DNA of 64,000 nt from Tetradesmus obliquus (GCA_030272155.1 CP126205.1:3460501-3524500), one strand, 5' to 3'. Positions 21,687-33,246 are shown, counted from the stretch's first letter. Program-made: numbers and translations. Notes: generated from the letters alone by a model not told the origin.

Positions 21687-24600
21687 CCCTGGTGGTGCTG
21701 CTGCTGCTGCTGCTGCTGCTGCCGTTCCTGTTGTTGCTGCTGTCGCGGCTGCTGCTGTTGCCATGCAGCTGGCTGCTGCAGCTGCTGCTGCTGACGTTCC
21801 TGTTGTTGCTGCTGTCGTGGCTGCCGCTGTTGCCGTGCTGCTGGCTGCTGCCGCTGTTGCTGCTGCTGCTGCCGCTGCTGCCGCTGCTGTTGTTGCCGCT
21901 GAAATGCAGGGTGCGGCACTGCTGTTACATCTACCACACAACATGGCGCCCATTGGAGGGCTGCTGTGTCCATTAGGACAGCTGTTGTGGCCTTCAAGCT
22001 GCCATCCTGCTGCACCTTGTAGCACTTGGTGGTGCCGTCGTGCTGCAACTGTTGTGCCCATTGTTGCTGCGTGTCGGTCTGCCATGCACCTGTGCTGCCC
22101 TCCCGCAGAGTGTGCAGCCATGCCGGCGGCAGCACAATGCCATCTTGCTGCGGCTGTCCAGTTAGCTGCTGCTGCACCTGCCCCAGTGTGGTGCCTGCGC
22201 CGTGGCGCAGCTGAGCAGGGAGGGCACCGGCTGCTGCCAACATCTGCCCATCTGAGCTGCTGCCCACGCTGTGGTTCCCCACCAGCAGCTCAAGCTGGAT
22301 CTGCTGGCTGGTCATGGCGCTGTGCTCGACGTGCCTGTGAATGCCCACGCTTTGCAGCGCCTCTATGTATGCTGATAGGCGCAGCGGCAGCCTGCCGCCC
22401 CTGGCGGCAGCCTGCAGCGGCGCCTTTGATCGCTGCACCAACGCTGCCTCCCCTAGTCCTGGCAGTGCGTGGCGCAGGTTGGCCCGCATGAAGGCCTTCC
22501 ATGGGGCTCGCCGCGGCGACAGCAATGCTGCTGCTGTACGTGCCTGCATTGCTGTGGCGTGCGCCCTGACATCAACCTGCCTCATTCCGCCCATGCTGAA
22601 AGGCAGGCTGGCCACTGCTGCCGGAGGGCTTTCATTCCACTGCCGGATGTTGGCTTCTCGAGCGCAGCCCTGCTCTGTCACAAACCCTAAGAGGCGGCGG
22701 TGCATCCTGGCCATGATATCTACTGGGACTGGCACGAACTGCGCATGATAGGTGATGCAAGATGCCATCATCTGCTGCGCAACTGCGCAGCGCCCCAAAT
22801 AGCTGAGATTCTGCCGTGCCCACTGCCGCGCCCGGTATGTGATGGTTTGCAGGCGCTGCGTGTACAGCGCTGCTGCATGCGGCTCTGCGCCTGCTGCTGA
22901 CAGCAGCAGACCCAGGTGCCTGATCGGGTGTAGTGCTGTATCATGGAACGGTATCTGCGTGGCTGGATCTACCCCTACAAACGGCTGCTGCGTGCCCACT
23001 TCCATGCCCTGGCACTTGCTGACTCCCAGCTTGGCGCCACTCGCTGCACAAAACGGCTGTACTGCTTTCCTCACCAGCACAGCAACGCCTTGCCTGCTGG
23101 CGGCGTGCAGGGTGGTGTCGTCTGCATGCTGCATGCTGCAGGGTGCTGCTGAGCCATCGGGCATGCTGATGCTGTCCACTTCCCCTGCTGCTTGCAGCGC
23201 TCTGCATTTGGCCGCCAGCGGCTGCGCTGCTAGCACATACAGCAGCGGGCTGAGTGGGCTGCCCTGCGCGCAGCCAGAGGGGATGTCAAACACCCTGCTG
23301 AGGTGGCCGCCGTTGAACACGATGCGGCCCTGTGTGCCTGCCAGCAGCAGCTGTACCCACCTACGCATGCCTGGCGGGAACTGCATTGCTGCCATGCACT
23401 TCATCAGCCATTCCCTGTCTAGCCTGTCATAGGCCTTCTCAAAATCCAGAAACAAAATGCAGCCGGGCTGCTGCTGCGTCCTGAGGAAGTCAACTTCCTC
23501 CAGGTGCAGCAGCACATTGTCTGCAATGTCCCTGCCTGGAACAAACGCTGTCTGAGTGCTGTCCACGACGCTGTCCAGCACTGGCGCCGCCCGCAGCACC
23601 ACCACCTTCGCCAGAATTTTCACATCACAGTTCATCAGCGTGATGGGGCGGTAGCTGGCAGCCTGGTCCCTTGGCTTACCGCCACCCTTGAACAGTAAGG
23701 TGATGAGCCCAAGGCGCTGCTGCGGAGACAGCAGCGCCCCCTCCAGACCAAACCGGAAGTTGCATGCTGCCACAAAAGCTGGTCCTAGCTGCTCCCAGAA
23801 TGCGCTATAGAACTCATACGTGAGCCCATCGCTGCCTGGCACCTTCCCTCTAGGCATGCTGTTGAGTGCCGCTGTCGCCTCCTCCAAGGTGATGGTGCCG
23901 TCGCCTGCAGGGCCCAGGCATTGCTGTTGCTGCTCCGAAGAAAGCTGCTTATCCACACACGCAAGCAGCTCCTGCTGCTGCTGTGGGTCGGTGGGGCGTC
24001 GCGAGAACAGCCCGTCTTCTGCAGGGTCATAAAAGTCTGCAAGCAGGCTGCCTGCTGCTGCCGCGCCCTCGCTGCTGCCAGTGGACACTGTGGTGCCATC
24101 TGCTGCAGCCACAGCGCTGATATACTGCGGCTCCGGCACGGCCTGCCCTAGCCTCGCTCCCCAAAAGCTAGACGGGCCATCAGCGTACAGCTCGTACATC
24201 GCATCAGTCTTCTCCTGCTGCTGCTGGCGTTGCTGCACTTCATAATCCAGCAACTGCTGTTCTGCATGCTGAAGGTTGGTTTGCGTCTGCCCATTGCTGT
24301 GCTGGCGCTGCTGCCAGCCGGCTGTTGCCACCGCCCTGCGCAGCCGCCTAAGTTCTGCCTGCTGCTGCAGCCTCTGTCGCTGCATTATGACTGCAGTGGC
24401 AGTCACAGCATGCTGCTTAAGGTGCTCAAACTCAGCTGCTGGGTTGTTGCGCGGCCGCTGCTGCTGCTGCTGCTCCACCGCTGCTGACAGGCTCTCCTGC
24501 ATAGCTGAGACAAAAGCTGCGCCACCCAGAGCAGAGGTGGGGAAGCACCACCTGCGCTGTCCAAGGAGCGGCATGCCAGGCGGCCGCAGCTTGACAACCA

Positions 24601-24822
24601 CAGGGCGGTGATCTGAAGGCTGCCTCATGTGCTGTGTGGCCTTCTGCAGCCAGCCCTCCTCAACCAGGTCTGCTGACAAGAAGACATAGTCAATCCTGCC
24701 GGCTGACGTGGCTTGATTTGCTGCTGCTGGCTGGCCCTGATCTCGCCTGCTGCCTGCTGCTGCTGCAGCCGCTACTGCAGCCGCCGCGGCTGCAGCATGA
24801 GCTGTGGCTGTAGCGTCTGTTA

Positions 24823-24871
<49 letters not shown>

Positions 24872-25594
24872 GGCGGCTGCCGCGTTGCTGCTGCCAGCTG
24901 CGCTGCCATGGTAGCTGTAATGCGTAGGCTGCCTGGCGTGCGGGTTGCAGTGTCGCCACGCATCCACCAGGCCCGAGCGCACAGTGACGCGCTGCAGCTG
25001 CGCTGCCCCCACCATGCGGCGCGAGTGTCGCGCCCGCGTGCCAGCCACTGGCTGCACGTCGATTTCCTGCAAGGCACAGTTGAAGTCCCCGCCCACAATC
25101 AGGCTGGACCCCTGCGCGCCTGCCTCCAGTGCCTCCTGATAAGGCCCCTGAAGCCAGGCTGGGCGCCCCGTGGGTTCGTGCGGCGCATACACCGCCACCG
25201 CTGCCAGCTGCTGGCCCCACGGCGTTGTCCAGGCTACCCTGAGTAACCTGCCCTGCCCGTCTGTAAACTCAATCACAGGTTCTGTGTCCTGTTGAACTAT
25301 TCTCTGACTTAGCAGTACTGCCACCCCAACTGAAGCTTGTACGCCAACTTCCAAGGGCTTGCTATTTGCATAGCAGTACCCTTGCCACGGCCTGCCGTGC
25401 CCTGCTCCCTGCTGCGCCCACTGCTGCATCTGCTGGTCGGACCTGCTGTGGGTTTCTGAAAGCAACACAACATCAGACGCCTGCTTCTGCAGCCAAGCAA
25501 AGAAATCCCTTCGCTTGCCTGCAGCAGCCAAGCCGTTGACATTTACAGCTGCCACGCAGAGGGGCCGCAGTCCGTGCGCTCCTGTTGGCGGCAT
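20213..25594 (-). CDS. LINE ORF2 protein: APE endonuclease, reverse transcriptase, zinc-finger tail (1793 aa)
   Basis: Retrotransposon enzyme that nicks target DNA and reverse transcribes its own RNA. Endonuclease, about 10-345: AAVNVNGL, LLSETH, GGDFNCAL (about 166), RIDYVFLS, SDHRPVVV (about 327), i.e. the full set of catalytic Asn, Glu, Asp and His. Reverse transcriptase, about 570-880: YRPITLMNCD, FLDFEKAYDRLD (about 718), GCAQGSPLSPLLY, and HADDTT (about 825), a variant of the usual YADD. A long polyQ linker lies at about 1230-1330. The C terminus has CPAQQC...THLLVECP (about 1567-1590), a CCHC-type zinc motif as in the zf-RVT domain of plant L1 elements. No RNase H domain was recognised. 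The ATG overlaps the ORF1 stop as TAATG, so reinitiation after ORF1 is likely. The frame is intact. Confidence 0.93.
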
Positions 25595-26366
25595 TAAGAT
25601 CCGCGCCCGCCGCGAAGGCGGGACTGCTGTGCTGGAGTGGCAGGCTGCGTGGCTGGCTGTGTCGCTGTTACTATTGTGTTGTGGTGCTGCTGCTGCGGCA
25701 GTGACGCTAGTACTGCAAAGTTGTTGACGTTGTGGCCAAAGACAGGGTTTGGCTCCTTGCGCTGCCGGCTGGGGTAGCGCCCTACGGGTGGTGACGATGC
25801 TGCACCTGCTGCTGCTGGTGTTGCTGTCCTGGTCGACTTCGCCGCTGCTGCTGCTGCTGCAGCTGCTGCTGCAGCTGCTGTTGCAGCAGACTGCCGCGCC
25901 GTCCTACCCTTAGCCCCCTGGCCCCTGCCCTGAGCTGTGTTGCTGTCTGCTGCTGCCGTTGCTCCAGCCGCAACTGTGCTCATCCCTCCCCTACCATACT
26001 CAGCATCCTCGTATGAGGCTGCTGCAACAGCAGGGAAGTGCTGCTGCAGCCACTGCTGCACAAACAGCGCCTCTTCTGCTTTAGACACTAAGGCTGCACC
26101 ATGCTGCATGTAGAACGCACTCAGCATATCTCCCTTCACCTGCTCAGTGAACTGGCCACTGTCCAGTTTGCCCTGCAGGGTATCGCTGAGGGACTCCTCC
26201 ATCTCCGTGTGGCATTGGCCTGGCCGGGCTATCTCTGCTGCTGCTGCTGCTGCTGCGGCGGCTGCTCCTGCTGGCGTGGCTGTGGCGGCAGCTGCATCCG
26301 GCTGCTGGGCAAACGGGTCCAGAGGGAATGCTGCATCCATGCAGGCAGCAGCAGTCTGCGCTGTGG

Positions 26367-26419
<53 letters not shown>

Positions 26420-26549
26420 ATTTGCAGCAGGTGTTGTTGCTGCTGCGGCAACGGCAGCTGTCGAGGTATGGCTGCTCCTGACTGCACATGCGCGTCCTCC
26501 ATCTCTGCATCATCAACAGTCTGCTGCTGCTGTTGCAGCTGCTGGGGCG

Positions 26550-26584
<35 letters not shown>

Positions 26585-26999
26585 GTTGATGCATGGGCCA
26601 GGGCCGCCGCGTCTTCCATAGCAACATCATCTGCGTTGTGCTGCTGCTGCTGCTGCTCATGGTGCTGCTGCCGCTGCTGCTGCTGCTGTTGTTGTTGTTG
26701 CTGCTGCTGCTGCTGCTGCTGTGCTGTCTCCAGCAGCAGTTCCTGCTGTAGTTCACGGCCCAGCTGCCGTATCTCCAGTTGTACCAGCTGCTCCTCTTCC
26801 CATCGCTGCGGCTGCTGCGCCGTGCGGCCGTCCACGAAGATGGTGGTAGGCAGCCCGGGCCTGCCGGGCACCTCAAAAGCGTCCGGCAGTTTGCGCAGGA
26901 TGAGGTCCGCGTCCTCTGCAGCCACAAAGGCTACAATGCTGTCAGCGCATGGGACGCGCGCTGCTGCATTTCCAGTCTGCCGGCTGCACCCCAGCTGCT
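25594..26999 (-). CDS. LINE ORF1 protein, 5'-truncated, glutamine-rich
   Basis: About 467 codons remain. The frame is open to the 5' break with no ATG, so the N terminus is missing (a GTG at 26925 is not a credible start). The retained N-terminal part (ADSIVAFVAAEDADLILRKL, then GRPGLPTTIFVDGR) could be the end of an RNA-binding fold but no standard motif is certain. The middle is long polyQ broken by acidic patches (DAEMEDAHV). The C terminus is basic and Ala/Thr/Gln-rich (PPVGRYPSRQRKEP). No zinc knuckle was found. By position it should be the nucleic-acid-binding ORF1 protein. It ends in TAA overlapping the ORF2 ATG. Confidence 0.8.
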
Positions 27000-27012
27000 C
27001 GACTGTGATTTT

Positions 27013-28168
27013 GGGCTAACCAAAATAACTGTGCACTGGCTGAAGGATGCGGGTTGGCAAGGGTGCCGGTGCACCGCCACAGGAAAGTCACTGGTCGGCT
27101 AAAATTCCTACTGGTCGTTTTTCTCCCGTACGTTCCATCACCAAGCATGTGAGGCCTTCAATTGCTTAGGACCGACATGCAAAGGTAAGTGGAACGGCCT
27201 TCGAATTGTCGCTGCGGTCGAATTTGTGGTCCGGCGCGCGCACCGGCCCATTTTGGAAAGGTGCTTGGTGGACATCGCAAGTGCACAGTTATTTAGGTCA
27301 ACCCTTGTAACGTTCTTGCTTCAAAAAAAAAAAAGTATAATTATTGTTATTACTCTTTGTAAAATGTTGATTTCTCAAAATTCAAGCCATACGAAAGTCC
27401 TGGCTGAAGGATGCGGGATGGCAAGGGTGCCGGTGCACCGCCACTGGAAAGTCACTGGTCGGCTAAAAATCCTACTGGTCGCTTTTCTCCCGTGCGTTCC
27501 GTCACCAAGCATGTGCGGCCTTCACCTGCCTAGGACCGACATGCAAAGGTAAGCGGAGCGGCCTTCGAATTGTTGCTGCGGTTGAATTTTCGGTCCGGCG
27601 CGCGCACCGGCCCATTTTGGAAAGGTGCTTGGTGGACATCGTGAAAGTATAAAGATTGTTATTACTCTTTGTAAAATGTTGATTTCTCAAAATTCAAGCC
27701 ATACGAAAGTCCTGGCTGAAGGATGCGGGTTGGCAAGGGTGCCGGTGCACCGCCACTGGAAAGTCACTGGTCGGCTAAAATTCCTACTGGTCGCTTTTCT
27801 CCCGTACGTTCCGTCACCAAGCATGTGCGGCCTTCACCTGCCTAGGACCGACATGCAAAGGTAAGCGGAGCGGCCTTCGAATTGTCGCTGCGGTCGAATT
27901 TTCGGTCCGGCGCGCGCACCGGCCCATTTTGGAAAGGTGCTTGGTGGACATCGTGAAAGTATAATTATTGTTATAACTCTTTGTAAAATGTTGATTACTC
28001 AAAATTCAAGCCATACGAAAGTCCTAGCTTTTTTTTATTGTTCGAAAGTCCTGGCTGAAGGATGCGGGTTGGCAAGGGTGCCGGTGCACCGCCACTGGAA
28101 AGTCACTGGTCGGCTAAAATTCCTACTGGTCGCTTTTCTCCCGTACGTTCCGTCACCAAGCATGTGAG

Positions 28169-28203
<35 letters not shown>

Positions 28204-28368
28204 AAGCAAGAACGTTACAAGGGCGGACCTAAATAACCGTGCACTTGCTCCATGTGAGGCCTTCATTTGCTTAGGACCGACATGCAAAGGTAAGCGGAGC
28301 GGCCTTCGAATTGTCGCTGCGGTCGAATTTTCGGTCCAGTCACGGTCTGTCACACATCACAGGACGTC
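27013..28368 (+). repeat. Satellite block 3
   Basis: 312-bp monomers resuming right after the big LINE, first within a short LINE tail (GGGCTAACC, 27013-27036). It contains a plus-oriented tail around 27277-27333 and another insertion at 28174-28250. Monomers 27.50-28.16 kb match 17.12-17.78 kb. Confidence 0.88.
28174..28250 (-). mobile_element. Short LINE tail in satellite
   Basis: T-run then about 48 bp of LINE terminus, flanked by a 13-bp duplication CATGTGAGGCCTT at 28161-28173 and 28251-28263. Confidence 0.85.
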
Positions 28369-28386
28369 ATTGCGCGACTGTGATTT

Positions 28387-28923
28387 GTGTGTGTGTGGCT
28401 TTGTGTGCCTGAGGTGGTGTCATTTCCTACAGAATGCCACATATCTCATAGGTGTATGTTCGGTCAGTAGCAGGATGTGCTTTGCATGAAGTGGAGAGTC
28501 AATGAATAGTCAGGTGGGGATTGTCTGTGTCGACAATCCGTCACCTATTAATAGGCGTCTTGTGTAGGTGTCGTAATGCTGCCATGTAAAGTGCAGCTTG
28601 TAGAGGTGTACAAGTCACCATGCAGTGATAGCTGACAGTTACGCCATGGACAGATTTTGTTTCAAGGGCCAGTCACGGTATGTCACACATCACAGGACGT
28701 CATTGCGCGACTGTGATTTTAGTGGAGTCTGGGCACTCGGTCAGGTCCTGGATGCCTTTCGGGGCTGCTCCGCAAGGGGCTGTCTGCATGATCGTGTGAC
28801 AGCGTCTCTTGGTACAAGAGACCTGTGGAGTGAGTGCGGAACAGGTTGCCTCACTCTCTCAATGGATCTTTTTATGGAGCAAGTGCACAGTTATTTAGGT
28901 CAGCCCTTGTAACGTTCTTGCTT

Positions 28924-28954
<31 letters not shown>
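28387..28954 (+). mobile_element. 5'-truncated LINE copy, plus orientation
   Basis: About 537 bp of LINE 3' UTR and a poly-A run (28925-28954). It is flanked by an 18-bp duplication ATTGCGCGACTGTGATTT at 28369-28386 and 28955-28972. The target is itself LINE 3' UTR. It carries the same sub-lineage variants as the large minus-strand copy (for example the GCCATGTAAAG form). Confidence 0.88.
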
Positions 28955-28958
<4 letters not shown>

Positions 28959-29157
28959 CGCGACTGTGATTTTTTTTTTTTTTTTTTTTTTTTTTTGAAG
29001 CAAGAACGTTACAAGGGCTAACCAAAATAACTGTGCACTGGCTGAAGGATGCGGGTTGGCAAGGGTGCCGGTGCACCGCCACTGGAAAGTCACTGGTCGG
29101 CTAAAATTCCTACTGGTCGTTTTTCTCCCGTACGTTCCATCACCAAGCATGTGAGGC

Positions 29158-29196
29158 GTTCTTGCTTCAAAAAAAAAAAAAAAAAAAAAAAAAAAA
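29158..29196 (+). mobile_element. Minimal LINE insertion: 11 nt plus poly-A
   Basis: Only GTTCTTGCTTC and 28 A residues were inserted, flanked by GCATGTGAGGC at 29147-29157 and 29197-29207. Confidence 0.8.
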
Positions 29197-32100
29197 GCAT
29201 GTGAGGCCTTCAATTGCTTAGGACCGACATGCAAAGGTAAGCGGAGCGGCCTTCGAATTGTCGCTGCGGTCGAATTTTCGGTCCGGCGCGCGCACCGGCC
29301 CATTTTGGAAAGGTGCTTGGTGGACATCGTGAAAGTATAATTATTGTTATTACTCTTTGTAAAATGTTGATATCTCAAAATTCAAGCCATACGAAAGTCC
29401 TGGCTGAAGGATGCGGGTTGGCAAGGGTGCCGGTGCACCGCCACTGGAAAGTCACTGGTCGGCTAAAATTCCTACTGGTCGCTTTTCTCCCGTACGTTCC
29501 GTCACCAAGCATGTGCGGCCTTCACCTGCCTAGGACCGACATGCAAAGGTAAGCGGAGCGGCCTTCAAATTGTCGCTGCGGTCGAATTTTCGGTCCAGTC
29601 ACGGTCTGTCACACATCACAGGACGTCATTGCGCGACTGTGATTTTTTTTTGTTTGAAGCAAGAACGTTACAAGGGCTAACCAAAATAACTGTGCACTGG
29701 CTGAAGGATGCGGGTTGGCAAGGGTGCCGGTGCACCGCCACAGGAAAGTCACTGGTCGGCTAAAATTCCTACTGGTCGTTTTTCTCCCGTACGTTCCATC
29801 ACCAAGCATGTGAGGCCTTCAATTGCTTAGGACCGACATGCAAAGGTAAGTGGAACGGCCTTCGAATTGTCGCTGCGGTCGAATTTGTGACCGGCGCGCG
29901 CACCGGCCCATTTTGGAAAGGTGCTTGGTGGACATCGCAAGTGCACAGTTATTTAGGTCAACCCTTGTAACGTTCTTGCTTCAAAAAAAAAAAGTATAAT
30001 TATTGTTATAACTCTTTGTAAAATGTTGATTTCTCAAAATTCAAGCCATACGAAAGTCCTGGCTGAAGGATGCGGGATGGCAAGGGTGCCGGTGCACCGC
30101 CACTGGAAAGTCACTGGTCGGCTAAAAATCCTACTGGTCGCTTTTCTCCCGTGCGTTCCGTCACCAAGCATGTGCGGCCTTCACCTGCCTAGGACCGACA
30201 TGCAAAGGTAAGCGGAGCGGCCTTCGAATTGTTGCTGCGGTCGAATTTTCGGTCCGGCGCGCGCACCGGCCCATTTTGGAAAGGTGCTTGGTGGACATCG
30301 TGAAAGTATAAAGATTGTTATTACTCTTTGTAAAATGTTGATTTCTCAAAATTCAAGCCATACGAAAGTCCTGGCTGAAGGATGCGGGTTGGCAAGGGTG
30401 CCGGTGCACCGCCACTGGAAAGTCACTGGTCGGCTAAAATTCCTACTGGTCGCTTTTCTCCCGTACGTTCCGTCACCAAGCATGTGCGGCCTTCACCTGC
30501 CTAGGACCGACATGCAAAGGTAAGCGGAGCGGCCTTCGAATTGTCGCTGCGGTCGAATTTTCGGTCCGGCGCGCGCACCGGCCCATTTTGGAAAGGTGCT
30601 TGGTGGACATCGTGAAAGTATAATTATTGTTATTACTCTTTGTAAAATGTTGATATCTCAAAATTCAAGCCATACGAAAGTCCTGGCTGAAGGATGCGGG
30701 TTGGCAAGGGTGCCGGTGCACCGCCACTGGAAAGTCACTGGTCGGCTAAAATTCCTACTGGTCGCTTTTCTCCCGTACATTCCGTCACCAAGCATGTGCG
30801 GCCTTCACCTGCCTAGGACCGACATGCAAAGGTAAGCGGAGCGGCCTTCGAATTGTCGCTGCGGTCGAATTTTCGGTCCGGCGCGCGCACCGGCCCATTT
30901 TGGAAAGGTGCTTGCTGGACATCGTGAAAGTATAATTATTGTTTTTTTTTTTTTTTTTTTTTTTTTTGAAGCAAGAACGTTACAAGGGCGGACCTAAATA
31001 ACCGTGCACTTGCTCCATAAAAAGATCCATTGAGAAAAAATAATTATTGTTATTACTCTTTGTAAAATGTTGATTTCTCAAAATTCAAGCCATACGAAAG
31101 TCCTGGCTGAAGGATGCGGGTTGGCAAGGGTGCCGGTGCACCGCCACTGGAAAGTCACTGGTCGGCTAAAATTCCTACTGGTCGCTTTTCTCCCGTACGT
31201 TCCGTCACCAAGCATGTGCGGCCTTCACCTGCCTAGGACCGACATGCAAAGGTAAGCGGAGCGGCCTTCGAATTGTCGCTGCGGTCGAATTTTCGGTCCG
31301 GCGCGCGCACCGGCCCATTTTGGAAAGGTGCTTGGTGGACATCGTGAAAGTAAAATTATTGTTATAACTCTTTGTAAAATGTTGATATCTAAAAATTTAA
31401 GCCATACGAAAGTCCTGGCTTTTTTTTTTTGAAGCAAGAACGTTACTGCTTTCTTTATTTTATTGTTCGAAAGTCCTGGCTGAAGGATGCGGGTTGGCAA
31501 GGGTGCCGGTGCACCGCCACTGGAAAGTCACTGGTCGGCTAAAATTCCTACTGGTCGCTTTTCTCCCGTACGTTCCGTCACCAAGCATGTGCGGCCTTCA
31601 CCTGCCTAGGACCGACATGCAAAGGTAAGCGGAGCGGCCTTCGAATTGTCGCTGCGGTCGAATTTTCGGTCCGGCGCGCGCACCGGCCCATTTTGGAAAG
31701 GTGCTTGGAGGACATCGTGAAAATATAATTATTGTTATAACTCTTTGTAAAATGTTGATTACTCAAAATTCAAGCCATACGAAAGTCCTGGCTGAAGGAT
31801 GCGGGTTGGCAAGGGTGCCGGGGCACCGCCACTGGAAAGTCACTGGTCGGCTAAAAATCCTACTGGTCGCTTTTCTCCCGTGCGTTCCGTCACCAAGCAT
31901 GTGCGGCCTTCACCTGCCTAGGACCGACATGCAAAGGTAAGCGGAGCGGCCTTCGAATTGTCGCTGCGGTCGAATTTTCGGTCCGGCGCGCGCACCGGCC
32001 CATTTTGGAAAGGTGCTTGGTGGACATCGTGAAAGTATAATTATTGTTATTACTCTTTGTAAAATGTTGATTACTCAAAATTCAAGCCATACGAAAGTCC

Positions 32101-32702
32101 TGGCTGAAGGATGCGGGTTGGCAAGGGTGCCGGTGCACCGCCACTGGAAAGTCACTGGTCGGCTAAAATTCCTACTGGTCGCTTTTCTCCCGTACGTTCC
32201 GTCACCAAGCATGTGCGGCCTTCACCTGCCTAGGACCGACATGCAAAGGTAAGCGGAGCGGCCTTCGAATTGTCGCTGCGGTCGAATTTTCGGTCCGGCG
32301 CGCGCACCGGCCCATTTTGGACAGGTGCTTGGTGGACATCGTGAAAGTATAATTATTGTTATAACTCTTTGTAAAATGTTGATTACTCAAAATTCAAGCC
32401 ATACGAAAGTCCTAGCTTTTTTTTATTGTTCGAAAGTCCTGGCTGAAGGATGCGGGTTGGCAAGGGTGCCGGTGCACCGCCACTGGAAGGTGCCGGTGCA
32501 CCGCCACTGGAAAGTCACTGGTCGGCTAAAATTCCTACTGGTCGCTTTTCTCCCGTACGTTCCGTCACCAAGCATGTGCGGCCTTCACCTGCCTAGGACC
32601 GACATGCAAAGGTAAGCGGAGCGGCCTTCAAATTGTCGCTGCGGTCGAATTTTCGGTCCAGTCACGGTCTGTCACACATCACAGGACGTCATTGCGCGAC
32701 TG

Positions 32703-33246
32703 CGGAACAGGTTGCCTCACTCTCTCAATGGATCTTTTTATGGAGCAAGTGCACAGTTATTTAGGTCAGCCCTTGTAACGTTCTTGCTTCAAAAAAAAAA
32801 AAAAAAAAAAACAATTGCGCGACTGCGATTTTTTTTTTTTTTTTTTTTTTTTGAAGCAAGAACGTTACAAGGGCTGACCTAAATAACTGTGCACTTGCTC
32901 CATAAAAAGATCCATTGAGAGAGTGAGGCAACCTGTTCCGCACTCACTCCACAGGTCTCTTGTACCAAGAGACGCTGTCACACGATCATGCAGACAGCCC
33001 CTTGCGACTGCGATTTTAGTGGAGTCTGGGCACTCGGTCAGGTCCTGGATGCCTTTCGGGGCTGCTCCGCAAGGGGCTGTCTGCATGATCGTGTGACAGC
33101 GTCTCTTGGTACAAGAGACCTGTGGAGTGAGTGCGGAACAGGTTGCCTCACTCTCTCAATGGATCTTTTTATGGAGCAAGTGCACAGTTATTTAGGTCAG
33201 CCCTTGTAACGTTCTTGCTTCCAAAAAAAAAAAAAAAAAAAAAAAA
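32703..33246. mobile_element. Nested LINE tails in a LINE target, forming a head-to-head inverted repeat
   Basis: First, a plus-oriented tail (32703-32813) inserted in LINE 3' UTR sequence, with duplication ATTGCGCGACTG at 32691-32702 and 32814-32825. Second, a minus-oriented tail (32833-33003) inserted at GATTTT/A, with duplication GCGACTGCGATTTT at 32819-32832 and 33004-33017. The target LINE then continues in plus orientation to its poly-A (33222-33246). The minus arm (32853-33003) and plus arm (about 33069-33221) form inverted arms of about 150 bp around a spacer of about 65 bp. The unit recurs near 35319, 38345, 41089, 49451, 52979 and 58806. Confidence 0.88.

Larger units (their letters stand above)
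19357..26999 (-). mobile_element. L1-clade LINE, near full length (5' end lost within ORF1)
   Basis: Poly-T runs at 19357-19377 and 19394-19424 mark nested 3' ends. LINE sequence starts at 19425 and runs to about 26999: 3' UTR of about 790 bp, ORF2 (20213-25594), ORF1 (25594-26999, open at the 5' break). The 13-bp sequence CGACTGTGATTTT occurs at both ends (19344-19356 and 27000-27012) and is the likely target-site duplication. ORF2 has no internal stop, so the copy is young. It lacks a 5' UTR and an ORF1 start, so it is unlikely to be an autonomous source. The architecture matches L1-clade LINEs with an APE endonuclease; Zepp-type elements of green algae are the obvious comparison, but membership was not tested. 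Confidence 0.92.

Noticed and set aside
21580-22491. 303-codon Ala-rich plus-strand frame opposite the LINE
   Set aside because: Antisense of the CAG run in ORF2; Ala and Leu runs come from GCT/CTG repeats.
26923-26925. GTG at 26925 as the ORF1 start
   Set aside because: The frame stays open upstream to the 5' break and reads like protein; a nuclear algal LINE is not expected to start at GTG. ORF1 is treated as truncated.
27277-27333. A target-site duplication for the plus-oriented tail after GGACATCG
   Set aside because: Left and right flanks do not repeat; a few satellite bases are missing instead, so it may have inserted with a deletion or been rearranged. It was not used in the nick rule.
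32833-33246. Twin priming as the cause of the head-to-head LINE tails
   Set aside because: Each arm has its own poly-A or poly-T end, and the minus arm has its own target-site duplication, so it is a second insertion into a first.
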